In this document: positions 27,018-35,622 of the stretch, piece after piece
Layout of the letters: each line of letters starts with the position of its first letter
How positions within the stretch are numbered: position 1 is the first letter of the stretch
From: JAWWOL01 sp963797535
Lineage (GTDB): Bacteria > Actinomycetota > Actinomycetes > JAWWOL01
NCBI GenBank assembly: GCA_963797535.1
Contig: CAWCPQ010000001.1
Span: 2,480,001 to 2,544,000 of the forward strand
Reading direction: 5' to 3'
Length of the DNA: 64,000 nt
Position numbers and translations under genes: made by a program
Notes under the pieces: generated by a model
Databases searched by the model: none
Told to the model about the DNA's origin: nothing
Seen by the model: the letters and a program-made list of their open reading frames with translations, nothing else

Positions 27018-27983
27018 ATGGCCGCCGTATCGAAGGGTTTGCCCGTGCAGGGTGGGAAGACCGTTCTCGTCACCGGGGGCGCCGGATTTGTCGGGTCGCA
27101 CCTGTGCGACCGGCTGCTCGGGGCGGGCAACGACGTCTTGTGCGTCGACAACTTCTCGTCGTCCTCGCGGGACAACATCCGGCACCTGATCGGCAACCCC
27201 AGCTTCGAGCTGATGCGGCACGACATCACCTGGCCGCTCTACGTCGAGGTCGACGAGATCTACCACCTCGCCTGTCCCGCGTCACCGATCCACTACCAGC
27301 GCGACCCGGTGCAGACCACCAAGACCGCGGTGCTGGGCTCGATCAACATGCTGGGCCTGGCCAAGCGGCTGGACGCGCGGATCCTGCTCACCTCGACGTC
27401 GGAGGTGTACGGCGACCCCGAGGTGCACCCGCAGCGCGAGGACTACTGGGGTCGGGTCAACCCGATCGGCCCGCGGGCCTGCTACGACGAGGGCAAGCGA
27501 GCAGCCGAGACGCTCTTCTTCGACTACTGGCGCCAGCACGACCTGGACATCCGGGTCGTCCGGCTGTTCAACACCTTCGGCCCGCGCATGCACCCGCACG
27601 ACGGCCGGGTGGTGTCCAACTTCGTCGTCGCAGCACTCGCCGGCGAGCCGATCACGCTGTACGGCGACGGCTCACAGACCCGCTCGTTCTGCTACATCGA
27701 CGACCTCGTCGACGGCCTGATCCGGATGATGGCCGCGCCGCACGAGGTCACCGGCCCGATCAACCTGGGCAACCCCGGCGAGTTCACCATCCGCGAGCTG
27801 GCCGAGCTGGTCATCGAGCTCACCGGCTCCAGCTCGACGATCAGCTACGAACCGCTGCCGACCGACGACCCCACTCGGCGCAAGCCCGACATCACGCTGG
27901 CAAAGAACACGCTCGGCTGGGAGCCGACGATCGAGCTCCGCGAGGGCCTCGTCTCCACGATCGCGCACTTCAGCAAGGGCTAG
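27018..27983 (+). CDS. UDP-glucuronate decarboxylase (UDP-xylose synthase)
   Basis: A 321-residue extended SDR: VLVTGGAGFVGSHLCDRLL, then VDNFSSSSRDNIRHL, HLACPASPIHYQRDPVQTTK, catalytic TSTSEVYGDPEVHPQ and Tyr-x3-Lys in RACYDEGKRAAE, and FNTFGPRMHPHDGRVVSNF, all diagnostic of UXS. It converts UDP-glucuronate to UDP-xylose. The ATG at 27018 is used; a GTG about 27 bases later with a gaaggg upstream is a plausible alternative. It is divergent from the META gene and convergent with the glycosyltransferase. It supplies pentose for envelope glycans. Confidence 0.93.
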   Translation: MAAVSKGLPVQGGKTVLVTGGAGFVGSHLCDRLLGAGNDVLCVDNFSSSSRDNIRHLIGNPSFELMRHDITWPLYVEVDEIYHLACPASPIHYQRDPVQTTKTAVLGSINMLGLAKRLDARILLTSTSEVYGDPEVHPQREDYWGRVNPIGPRACYDEGKRAAETLFFDYWRQHDLDIRVVRLFNTFGPRMHPHDGRVVSNFVVAALAGEPITLYGDGSQTRSFCYIDDLVDGLIRMMAAPHEVTGPINLGNPGEFTIRELAELVIELTGSSSTISYEPLPTDDPTRRKPDITLAKNTLGWEPTIELREGLVSTIAHFSKG

Positions 27984-28675
27984 CCGGCCGGCTGGTACTG
28001 CACCCGTTCCCTGGCCAGGATCCACAGCGCCTCGACCCCGTCGCGCCAGGTGAGCTTCTTGCCCTCCTCGCGGCTGCGCGCACGGTAGGAGATCGGGATC
28101 TCGTACGGGCGGATGCCGCTCTTGAGCAGTCGAGCGGTCACCTGCGCCTCCATGCCGAAGCCGGCCGCCCGGATGTCGAGGCGGCGGTAGAGCTCGGTCG
28201 GCAGCAGCTTGAAGCAGGTCTCGAGGTCGCTGATGTAGCAGTTGAAGAGCAGGTTGGCGGCCAGGGTGACGCCGCGGTTGCCCAGCACGTACCAGTACGA
28301 GTAGGCATTGTGCGAGCCGAAGCTGCGGGTGCCGTAGACCACCACGGCCTCGCCGGCGATCACCGGCGCCAGCAGCGAGGGGATCTCCTCCGGGCGGTAC
28401 TCCAGGTCGGCGTCGCAGATGATCATGTAGTCGCCGGTCGCGGCCTCCGACGCCGTACGGATCGCGGCGCCCTTGCCCTGGTTGCGCTCGTGCGCAATGA
28501 CCCGCAGCCGAGCGTCGTCGAACCCCTGCAGCAAGGCGAGAGAGCTGTCGGCGCTGCCGTCGTCAACAGCGACCAGCTCGATCTCGCAGGGGTACTCGAC
28601 ATCGAGAACCCGCTTGACCGCCATGATCAGGGTCGCCGACTCGTTGTAGACCGGCATCAAGATGGACAGCTTCAT
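27980..28675 (-). CDS. Family 2 glycosyltransferase (dolichyl-phosphate-mannose-synthase-like)
   Basis: A 231-residue GT2 enzyme without transmembrane tail. MKLSILMPVYNESATL opens the GT-A fold; VDDGSADSS (about 38-46) and the DxD in ICDADLEYRPEE bind nucleotide sugar and metal; NRGVTLAANLLFNCYISDLE and CFKLL match polyprenyl-phosphate glycosyltransferases. It likely charges a polyprenyl phosphate with a sugar at the membrane face. Its stop overlaps the end of the UDP-xylose synthase gene by four bases in convergent orientation. Donor unknown. Confidence 0.88.
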   Translation of the reverse strand: MKLSILMPVYNESATLIMAVKRVLDVEYPCEIELVAVDDGSADSSLALLQGFDDARLRVIAHERNQGKGAAIRTASEAATGDYMIICDADLEYRPEEIPSLLAPVIAGEAVVVYGTRSFGSHNAYSYWYVLGNRGVTLAANLLFNCYISDLETCFKLLPTELYRRLDIRAAGFGMEAQVTARLLKSGIRPYEIPISYRARSREEGKKLTWRDGVEALWILARERVQYQPAG

Positions 28676-28773
28676 GTGTCTCCCCCCTTCGAAAGAACGT
28701 GCACCACACTTTGGTGCGGCAGAGCGTAACGCAAACCGCCGACAGCGCCGGACGAGCCGGGAAGGGGATGCAC

Positions 28774-29559
28774 GTGGCCGGCAGGACACTCGCGCAGGGA
28801 ACGATCACCCGCGGCACGACCAACCCCAACCGGCTGCGCCGGGTCGATCGCTGGCTGGCCGGCCCCTGCGCGCGGACCTTGGCGGCGGCCACCGACCCGC
28901 TCGTCGTCGACCTCGGGTACGGCGCGTCGCCGGTCACCACGCTCGAGCTGGCCGAGCGACTGCGGACCGTGCGCGCGGACGTCGAGGTCGTGGGCATCGA
29001 GATCGACCCGGTTCGGGTACGCGACGCCCAGCCCTACACCATGCCCGGCGTCTCCTTTCGTCACGGCGGGTTCGAGCTGCCGGTCGACGGGCGGGCGCCC
29101 ACCCTCGTCCGGGCCATGAACGTCCTGCGGCAGTACCCCGAGAGCGACGTCGCCGGCGTCTGGGCCGGCCTGTGCCGGCGGCTCGCGCCGGGAGGCCTGG
29201 TGGTCGAGGGCACGTGCGACGAGCTCGGCCGGCTCGCGACCTGGGTCACGCTGGGCGAAGAAGGACCTCGTACGCTCACGCTCGCAGCCCGGCTCGGCTC
29301 GTTGCAGCGACCGTCCGACCTGGCCGAGAGACTGCCCAAGGCGCTGATCCACCGCAACGTTCCCGGTGAGCCCGTCCACGCCATCCTCCGCGAGCTCGAC
29401 CGGGCGTGGGACGTGGCGGCGCCGTATGCGGCCTTCGGTCCGCGCCAGCGCTGGGTCGAGGCGATCCGCTCGCTGGGGTTCCCCGTACACGACGGGTCCA
29501 CGCGCTGGCGGCTCGGCGAGCTCACCGTCGACTGGTCGCTCGTGGCGCCGACGCTTTGA
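28774..29559 (+). CDS. Class I SAM-dependent methyltransferase-like protein
   Basis: A 261-residue protein. Motif I is VVDLGYGASPVTTLELA (about 46-62), followed by VVGIEIDPVRVRDA and a motif IV-like LVRAMNVLRQYPE; LAPGGLVVEGTCDELG resembles the post-catalytic strand. The GTG at 28774 is preferred because ggaagggg ends six bases upstream; an ATG six bases earlier is too close to it. It is divergent from the glycosyltransferase. The substrate is unknown. The conserved opening TRGTTNPNRLRRVDRWL is found in actinobacterial homologues. Confidence 0.78.
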   Translation: MAGRTLAQGTITRGTTNPNRLRRVDRWLAGPCARTLAAATDPLVVDLGYGASPVTTLELAERLRTVRADVEVVGIEIDPVRVRDAQPYTMPGVSFRHGGFELPVDGRAPTLVRAMNVLRQYPESDVAGVWAGLCRRLAPGGLVVEGTCDELGRLATWVTLGEEGPRTLTLAARLGSLQRPSDLAERLPKALIHRNVPGEPVHAILRELDRAWDVAAPYAAFGPRQRWVEAIRSLGFPVHDGSTRWRLGELTVDWSLVAPTL

Positions 29560-29580
29560 GCGGCTGCAACACTGGTGCCC

Positions 29581-30027
29581 ATGAGCGAATCCCACTCGCA
29601 CGTGGTCAACAACGGCAAGCGCGAGATGACCATCGACGAGCTGGCCTCGACACAGCCCGGCATGGACCGGCTGATGGCCGAGGTCGGCCCGCGTATGCAC
29701 CGGCTCTACTACGCCGCGAGCGCCGGCAACTGGCGGCTCGCCACGTACTTCTACAACTCGGTGGTCAAGCAGCTCAAGCTCTCTGCGTTCAGCCGACCGA
29801 AGTACGAGGCCGAGATGGCGTCCTACATCGAGCAGGACTGCGAGCCGGTACGGGTCGCTCTGCGTGACCGCGACTCGGCAGGTTTCGCGACGGCGTACGC
29901 GGCAATGGTGGACCGGGGCAACTTCTACCACGGTGTCTTCGGCAAGCCCTACATCGCGTGGAAGACGCCCAGCTCGCCGCCCGAAGACCTGGATCTCACC
30001 GCCGGGATGGGCGACGCAGAGGCTTGA
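29581..30027 (+). CDS. Conserved helical protein of unknown function
   Basis: A 148-residue soluble protein, predicted mostly helical, with conserved aromatic phrases MHRLYYAASAGNWRLATYFY (about 38-57) and DRGNFYHGVFGKPYIAW near the C-terminus. No signal peptide, CxxCH haem motif or enzyme motif is seen. It starts 21 bp after the methyltransferase stop and may be cotranscribed with it. I do not recognise a family. Confidence 0.65.
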   Translation: MSESHSHVVNNGKREMTIDELASTQPGMDRLMAEVGPRMHRLYYAASAGNWRLATYFYNSVVKQLKLSAFSRPKYEAEMASYIEQDCEPVRVALRDRDSAGFATAYAAMVDRGNFYHGVFGKPYIAWKTPSSPPEDLDLTAGMGDAEA

Positions 30028-30134
30028 CCCGTACAGTCTGGAACGGTTCAGCAGTGATTCTCAGCCCGCCCTCAGACTGTTGAGGCATGATCCGCTGTGA
30101 CTGTGTGTGCCCGCCCCCGCTACCGTGAGGTGCC

Positions 30135-31400
30135 GTGACCGACGTAACGCCCGTCTCGGGCGAGCCCGGCAACAACCGGCGTCGACGACGACTCCATCGC
30201 GGATTCATCGCCCTCACCGTGGTCTCGGTGCTCATCCTGGTCACGATCGGCGCAAGCAAGCTCTACGTGAACAAGACCATCACCCAGCTGCAGACGGCCG
30301 GCGCCCAGGCCCTGCCGTCGAACGTCCCCAAGGTCAAGGGTCGCGGCCACCTCACCGTCAAGCCGAAGACCGGTCAGCCGTTCACCGTGCTCATCCTCGG
30401 CACCGACAGCCGCCTCGGCACCACCGCCTACGGCCCGAGCTCAGCAGCCTGCGGCTGCTCGGACACGATCATCCTGGCCCGGGTCAACCCGCAGACCGAG
30501 AAGGTGTCGCTGCTGTCCATCCCGCGTGACACCCGGGTCCACGTCAACGGCTCGTCGGCTGCTGCTTCCAAGATCAACTCGGCCTACGGCCAGGGCGCCG
30601 ACAACGCCGTCGCCACGATCCAGACCGCCCTCGGCATCGACATCAACCACTGGATCGTGCTCGACCTGGCCGGCTTCAAGAGCATCGTCGACGCCATCGG
30701 CGGGATCAAGATGGACTTCCCGTACAAGGTCTACGACAAGAACGCCGGCCTCTACATCACGCAGACCGGCTGTCAGAAGGTCAACGGCACGACGGCGCTG
30801 GCGATCTCGCGCGGCCGCGAGCTGAAGTACCTCGACCCCAAGACCGGCAACTACGTCTTCGACCCGACGTACGAGTACGGCCGGGCCAGGCGCCAGCAGA
30901 TCATGATGAAGGTCATCGCCGCTCACACCGTGAAGAAGAGCCTGTCCAACCCGTTCACTGCCAAGAAGGTCATCGACACCTTCACCTCGAAGAAGCGGCT
31001 GCTCATCGACAACCAGGTGTCCGGCAGCGAGCTGGAGAACCTCGCGGTCGACTTCGCCGGGTTCGACGCGTCGGCCATGCAGAGCTTCACCCTGCCGACG
31101 GTGACCGAGAAGATCTACGACGCGAGTGCCGGCAAGCAGCTCTACTTCGAGGTCCTGCAGCCGAAGGACGACGTCGCCACGATCCAGGCTTGGTACAACG
31201 CAACGCTGCCGACCCCCAAGGGCTCGTCGCCCTCGCCGACCGTGACCAAGACCACCGGCGCTGCTCCCACCACGACAAGCGGCAGCTCCACGACCACCAA
31301 GCCGCCAGCGGCCGGCTCCAGCGCCTCGCCGACGCCGACGGCAACCAGCACCGTCGGCGCACCCAACGAGCCCCGGCCCTGGGACCCGCGCCCCTGCTGA
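30135..31400 (+). CDS. LytR-CpsA-Psr (LCP) family cell-wall ligase
   Basis: A 421-residue protein: short basic cytosolic tail (NNRRRRRLHRG), one transmembrane helix (about 24-42), then the LCP domain: TVLILGTDSRLG, CSDTIILARVNPQTEKVSLL, SIPRDTRVHVNG, KINSAYGQGADNAV, GIDINHWIVLDLAGFKSIVD and EYGRARRQQ with the phosphate-binding arginines. LCP enzymes move glycopolymers from polyprenyl pyrophosphate onto peptidoglycan outside the membrane. The C-terminal 80 residues are a Thr/Ser/Pro wall-spanning tail. GTG start at 30135 after a gaggtgcc sequence. A terminator hairpin follows. Confidence 0.93.
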   Translation: MTDVTPVSGEPGNNRRRRRLHRGFIALTVVSVLILVTIGASKLYVNKTITQLQTAGAQALPSNVPKVKGRGHLTVKPKTGQPFTVLILGTDSRLGTTAYGPSSAACGCSDTIILARVNPQTEKVSLLSIPRDTRVHVNGSSAAASKINSAYGQGADNAVATIQTALGIDINHWIVLDLAGFKSIVDAIGGIKMDFPYKVYDKNAGLYITQTGCQKVNGTTALAISRGRELKYLDPKTGNYVFDPTYEYGRARRQQIMMKVIAAHTVKKSLSNPFTAKKVIDTFTSKKRLLIDNQVSGSELENLAVDFAGFDASAMQSFTLPTVTEKIYDASAGKQLYFEVLQPKDDVATIQAWYNATLPTPKGSSPSPTVTKTTGAAPTTTSGSSTTTKPPAAGSSASPTPTATSTVGAPNEPRPWDPRPC

Positions 31401-31424
31401 GGCAACCGTTGCACTGACACAAAC

Positions 31425-31463
31425 AACAGCGACCGGTCGGTGATCCGACCGGTCGCCGCTGTT
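31425..31463. terminator. Bidirectional terminator between LCP and propeller genes
   Basis: A long hairpin, cgaccggtcgg/ccgaccggtcg with tgat loop, extended outside by aacagc/gctgtt across a small bulge, lies between the LCP stop (31400) and the convergent propeller stop (31470). Its position and symmetry suit a shared terminator. Confidence 0.75.
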
Positions 31464-31469
31464 CGAGAG

Positions 31470-32630
31470 CTACGAGGCAGCGATCCCCTCGGCTCCGGTA
31501 CCGGAGACCACGCCCAGGTTGGCGACGGTGCCGATCGAGGTCAGCGAGCCATTGGCGTTGACCCGGAACTCGTCGATCGAACCAGCACCGTTGGCCAGCT
31601 GGTAGAGGAACCCGCCGTCCGGCGTCACCGCAAGGTCGACCGGGCCGGCGCCGGTGGTCGCCGTGACCCCGCTGGCGTCGTGCAGGCTGAGCCCGCCGGC
31701 AGCGGTCTCGTTGTAGCCGGTGATCGAAGCCGATCCGGCGTTCGCCACGAACACGTGACCCCTGGCCACGACGGACCAGCAGGCCGCGGCCTGGCCGTTC
31801 GGCACGTGGGACGCGATCACGCTCAGCGTCGCGTTGCCGTGGACGGTGTACGAGGACTCGCCGCCGCTGGCCTCGGTCACCAGCAGCCGGCCGGCCTTGT
31901 CGAAGGTCAGTGCGAACGGCACCGGTGCCGCCGACGGAGTCACCACGGCGGTCGTCGACGGCAGACCGGCCGCGTTCAGCCTGAAGCTGACCAGCGTGTT
32001 CTTCTTCTTCGTGGAGACGATCACCGTGCGACCGTTCGGCGTGACGGCCACCTGAGCCGGGGCGTCGAGGAAGTTGGGCACGGCGACGTTGCCGAGGTGC
32101 AGGCTGCGCGTCGAGCCGGGGATGCGGACAAGGGTGGTGCCCACGATCCGGAAGCCGGTCACAGCCCCGTTTCCGCCAGCGTCGAGCACGTACACGATGC
32201 CGTGGTTGACACCGACCGACACGGGCAGCGTTCCCCGCGTGTTCAGCACCTGCAGCCGCTGCAGCCTGAGCCCGTGGACGGCGAACGTGGTCAGGGTGTT
32301 GCTGCCGCCGTTCACCGCGAACAGCAGCCTGTGCTGGGCGTCGTAGGTGAGGGACGACTGCGAGGCGAGCGGGTCGACGACTGCACCGGGCAGACTGGCT
32401 CCGCGTCCGCCGGTTGCGTAGTGAGCCACCTCCTGGAGCCGTCCGTCACGGCCGCGGGCAAAGACACCGATCCGGTTGCCGCTCGGCTGGTTTCCCTGCA
32501 GGAACACTGCGTGCTGCGTCGCAGCAGCCTTCGGCTGGCTAGCTGCCGATGCTGGCAGCGCGGTCGCCAGCAGGGTCGCAGCGCTGGTGGTCGTGACCGC
32601 AACGGTCGCGAGCAGAGCACGTCGGGACAT
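31470..32630 (-). CDS. Secreted lactonase-type beta-propeller protein
   Basis: A 386-residue protein with a signal peptide (MSRRALLATVAVTT to LPASAAS, cleavage about residue 30). The mature part is a seven-blade-like propeller with repeated units such as LTYDAQHRLLFAVNGGSNTL, VAVTPNGRTVIVSTKKKNTL and LAVTPDGGFLYQLANGAGSI, as in 6-phosphogluconolactonase/YVTN-type proteins. Secretion makes a cytosolic phosphogluconolactonase role unlikely; it may be an extracellular binding or structural protein. It has a single promoter region of about 200 bp upstream. Confidence 0.8.
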   Translation of the reverse strand: MSRRALLATVAVTTTSAATLLATALPASAASQPKAAATQHAVFLQGNQPSGNRIGVFARGRDGRLQEVAHYATGGRGASLPGAVVDPLASQSSLTYDAQHRLLFAVNGGSNTLTTFAVHGLRLQRLQVLNTRGTLPVSVGVNHGIVYVLDAGGNGAVTGFRIVGTTLVRIPGSTRSLHLGNVAVPNFLDAPAQVAVTPNGRTVIVSTKKKNTLVSFRLNAAGLPSTTAVVTPSAAPVPFALTFDKAGRLLVTEASGGESSYTVHGNATLSVIASHVPNGQAAACWSVVARGHVFVANAGSASITGYNETAAGGLSLHDASGVTATTGAGPVDLAVTPDGGFLYQLANGAGSIDEFRVNANGSLTSIGTVANLGVVSGTGAEGIAAS

Positions 32631-32835
32631 GGGAGAACTCCTTCGTTCGGGGCCTTGCCACTCGCACCGCGGTGGCCGGTGGGTGAAACGTAGGCGCGAA
32701 TCGACCGTCGGAGACCGTGCGTAAGGAGTTCGGAAGACTCTCGTAAGAGTGGTTACGAAGTGCGAAACAGGCGGCTACTTTGCCTGGTACCAAGGCAATC
32801 GCTCACCGCAGCAACGGTGACCCTTCGCCCGCAGT

Positions 32836-32871
32836 GTATGAGTTGCGGGCACACAAGCCCGCAACTCATAC
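32836..32871 (-). terminator. Perfect 15-bp inverted repeat after TauE gene
   Basis: gtatgagttgcgggc and its exact complement are separated by acacaa. It lies 41 bp past the TauE-type gene stop and upstream of the propeller gene on the same strand, so it probably terminates the exporter transcript. No T-run follows. Confidence 0.6.
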
Positions 32872-32911
32872 GGATCGGAGCAACACCCATAAGGGGCTGG
32901 CCCGTGCCGCG

Positions 32912-33671
32912 TCACTTGAGCAGCAGCCGCAGCCCGACAGCCACGCCGAACACCACGATCGAGATCCGGAGCACCTTGGGGTTGAGGCGTTGGGCAATCT
33001 TGGCCCCCCCGATGCCGCCGGCAAAGCTCGCCGGCGCGACGATCAGCGCCGCAGTCCAGCTCACCGGTCCGAACAGTGCGAAGCCGATCGAGAGCGACGG
33101 TGTTCACGGTCAGCTGAAGGTAGGACTTCAGGGCGTTGAGCCGGCCCAGGTCGATCGGGATGCCCAACGCCAGAACGGCGAGGATGACGATGCCGAGGCC
33201 CCCGCCGAAGTAGGCGCCGTAGACAGCCGCGCCGAAGATTGCCACGGGCAGGAACGGCGAGACATGGTCGGGACCGACGGGCACGGTTCGCCTGGCGGCC
33301 ATCCGGCGGGAGATCTCCGGCTGGGCAGCGATCAGTCCGGTGGCGGCGAACACGAGCCACGGCACCAGCGCCTCGAACACCTTGGCCGGCGTGTTGAGCA
33401 GCACGACGGTGCCGACCACTCCGCCGAGGGCGGCCGCCACGGACAGCCGTACCAGGGTGCGCGTGTCCTCCCACCGGCCCCGGAAGGCGACCGCACTGCT
33501 CAGGTAGCCCGGCCACACCGCCACGGTGTTGGTCACGTTGGCCGAAACGGGGGAGAGGCCGGTCGCCAGCAGCGCCGGGAAAGTGAGCAGCGTCCCCCCA
33601 CCCGCCACCGCGTTCACCGCTCCCGCGGCGAGACCCGCGGCCAGCAGCACGAGGACGTGCCACCCGGTCAC
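32912..33671 (-). CDS. TauE/SafE-family membrane exporter (apparent frameshift)
   Basis: About 252 residues after removing one extra base. The opening VLVLLAAGLAAGAVNAVAGG and the next helices with GTLLTFPALLATGLSPVSAN are diagnostic of TauE/SafE; SFAGGIGGAKIA-type residues reappear in the second half. The frame shifts +1 at about 33095-33105: LQLTVNTVAL is followed in the other frame by SIGFALFGPVSWTAAL and the protein ends VGLRLLLK at 32912. TauE/SafE proteins export sulfite, sulfoacetate or related anions. It stands between the amide-operon regulator and the propeller gene; a GTATAC site lies upstream. Confidence 0.85.
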
Positions 33672-33753
33672 GAGGGTTCCCCGACGGCTGGAGCGTCACA
33701 GAGACCCGCCCGCTCAGCTCCGTACATCGTGCTCCAGTCCATCGGCAGTCACC

Positions 33754-33764
33754 AATGTATACGA
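33754..33764. promoter_or_regulatory. Possible GntR-type operator upstream of TauE gene
   Basis: The sequence aatgtatacga has the TNGTATACNA core seen at many FCD-class GntR sites. It lies in the 123-bp gap between the GntR stop and the TauE start. Prediction from pattern only. Confidence 0.3.
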
Positions 33765-33794
33765 CTGGGCCAGGACTGAGCGAATGACCGCGAG

Positions 33795-34478
33795 CTAGGA
33801 CGGCAGCGCCGGCCGGAGCCGGTAGGCCGCTTGCGCCGACCGCACGTGCGCCACCATCAGGGCACGGGCGCTGTCGGCGTCCGACCGCTCGAGCGCGTTG
33901 ATGATCAGCCGGTGCTCGGCCCACGAGTCGACAGCCCGCCGGGGCAGCTCCACCGAGTAGACCCAGGTGATCTTGTGCCGCAACGCCCCGATGATCTGGT
34001 TGAGGCTCGCGTTGCCCGAGGCCTCGGTGAGCAGGGTGTGAAAGTGCGTGTTGAGCTCGGCCAGCAGCTCGAGGTTTTCCTCGGCAAGCGCGATGTTGCC
34101 CTCGGCGAGGATCTGCCGGAGGCCCTCGAGGTGAGCCTGGGTGCGCTGCTCCGCAGCCCTTCCCGCGGCCAACGGCTCGAGCACACCGCGGATCTCGAGC
34201 AGGTCGGCGGCATCCTGGGCGGTGAGCTCGGCCACGAAGGTCCCGGAGTACGGCTTCACCCGCACGAAGCCTTCGCCCTCGAGCAGCCGCAGCGCCTCCC
34301 GGACCGGGATCCGGGACACGCCGTACTGCTCGGCCAGGTCGTCCTCCGTCAGCCGGTGACCCGGCGGGTAGACGCCCCGGATCACCTTGTCCCTGATCGC
34401 GGTCGCCAGCGCCTGGGGCGAGATGCGCCGGTCCTTGCTCGAGCCGGCGGCGGGGGCGCCACCCTGCTCTGCTGCCAT
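33795..34478 (-). CDS. GntR-family regulator, FadR/FCD subfamily
   Basis: A 227-residue regulator. The winged helix is at about 21-85 (ALATAIRDKVIRGVYPPGHR, LAEQYGVSRIPVREALRLLE, GFVRVKPYSGTFVA). The FCD effector domain follows, with helices EIRGVLEPLAAGRAAEQ, NTHFHTLLTEASGN and the late AEHRLIINAL containing a metal-ligand-type His. It is divergent from the acetamidase operon across about 100 bp and is its likely repressor; the effector may be an amide or derived acid. Confidence 0.9.
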   Translation of the reverse strand: MAAEQGGAPAAGSSKDRRISPQALATAIRDKVIRGVYPPGHRLTEDDLAEQYGVSRIPVREALRLLEGEGFVRVKPYSGTFVAELTAQDAADLLEIRGVLEPLAAGRAAEQRTQAHLEGLRQILAEGNIALAEENLELLAELNTHFHTLLTEASGNASLNQIIGALRHKITWVYSVELPRRAVDSWAEHRLIINALERSDADSARALMVAHVRSAQAAYRLRPALPS

Positions 34479-34527
34479 GAATCCCCCAGATCGTGGGTGC
34501 CTCGGAACGACGTAACACTCTCGAAAC

Positions 34528-34541
34528 GATCGTATGCAATC
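34528..34541. promoter_or_regulatory. Possible GntR-type operator in divergent promoter
   Basis: gatcgtatgcaatc is an imperfect dyad (10 of 14 positions symmetric) placed between the GntR start (34478) and the acetamidase start (34576), where an autoregulated FCD repressor would bind. It resembles the site at 33754. Confidence 0.35.
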
Positions 34542-34575
34542 TTGCTTTGTGACGCTATTGCAGAGTGGCGCGGGG

Positions 34576-35622
34576 GTGGTCCGTGCACTCCACTATCTGA
34601 CCTCACCGCCGGAGCAGGTGCACTGGGGGCTGCTGCCGAACGCGTTGAGCCGTTCCGTGCTCACCGTCGGCTCCGGTGAGACCGTCTGCATCGACACCGT
34701 CAGCCACGAGGGCCTGCTGTCGGACCAGGGCCGCGACCCGGTCGCCTTCTTCGGCTCGTACGGGATCAAGCCCGACCACGTGCTGGACGATGCCATCGCC
34801 CTCTGCGCGAGTGACCTGCCCCATGACGGGGCCGTCGTCGGGCCGCACATCGTGACCGGCCCGATCGCGGTGCGCGGAGCGCGCGCCGGCGACGTCCTCG
34901 AGGTCGAGGTGCTGGGCCTGGAGCGGCGGGCCCCGTACGGGATCATCAGCAACCGCCACGGCAAGGGCGCGCTGCCCGGTGAGCTACCCGCTGGTGACAG
35001 CCCGGTCTGCGTGCTCGCCACCACCGACGGCGAGGCGGGAGTCATCGCCGTCGGGGACGGACGGTCGATCCGGTTCCCGCTCAACCCCTTCCTCGGCATC
35101 ATGGGCGTCGCTCCCGCCACCGTCGACCCGGTCCACTCGGCGCCGCCGGGGCGCCACGGCGGCAACCTCGACGTCAACCTGTTCGGCGTGGGGTCCCGGC
35201 TGTTCCTGCCGGTGCAGGTGGACGAGGCGATGTTCTACGTCGGCGACCCGCACTTCTCCCAGGGGGACGGCGAAGTCGCGCTGACCGCGTTCGAGGCGCC
35301 GCTGCGCGCGACCGTACGGCTGACCCTGCACAGCGACGAGTCCCTGCGCAGCACGGCACTCGCACTCACCGCGCCCTGGGGGCAGACGGCCGACCTCTAC
35401 GTCACCGTCGGCCTCGACCCGGTGCTCGACGAGGCGATGAAGGATGCCACCCGCAACGCGCTAGCGTTCCTGCATGAGCGTTTCGCCATCCCCACGCCGG
35501 TCGCGTTGGCCTACCTCAGCGCAGCCGCGGACTTCGAGGTGAGCCAGGTGGTCGACGGGGTCAAGGGAGTGCACTGCGTCCTGCGGCGCTCCGACCTCGA
35601 CCCGCTCACGCCACCCCGGTGA
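34576..35622 (+). CDS. Acetamidase/formamidase family protein
   Basis: A 348-residue FmdA/AmdA-type protein from GTG 34576 (MVRALHYLTSPPEQVHWGLL); a weak upstream ATG at 34534 is possible. Family phrases: GPIAVRGARAGDVLEVEVLG, PFLGIMGVAP, PPGRHGGNLDVNLFGVGSRL and PVQVDEAMFYVGDPHFSQGD. It should hydrolyse short amides to ammonia and the acid in the cytoplasm. Its stop overlaps the DUF3891 start (GTGA), so it leads a three-gene coupled operon controlled from the divergent GntR region. Confidence 0.88.
   Translation: MVRALHYLTSPPEQVHWGLLPNALSRSVLTVGSGETVCIDTVSHEGLLSDQGRDPVAFFGSYGIKPDHVLDDAIALCASDLPHDGAVVGPHIVTGPIAVRGARAGDVLEVEVLGLERRAPYGIISNRHGKGALPGELPAGDSPVCVLATTDGEAGVIAVGDGRSIRFPLNPFLGIMGVAPATVDPVHSAPPGRHGGNLDVNLFGVGSRLFLPVQVDEAMFYVGDPHFSQGDGEVALTAFEAPLRATVRLTLHSDESLRSTALALTAPWGQTADLYVTVGLDPVLDEAMKDATRNALAFLHERFAIPTPVALAYLSAAADFEVSQVVDGVKGVHCVLRRSDLDPLTPPR

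Noticed and set aside
28701..28717. Hairpin gcacca/tggtgc as a lone copy of the 61-bp family
   Set aside because: Only the hexamers match; the gatc ends, the cgccata block and the 61-bp spacing are missing.
28672..29931. Minus-strand 419-residue frame opposite the methyltransferase
   Set aside because: Shadow of two well-supported plus-strand genes.
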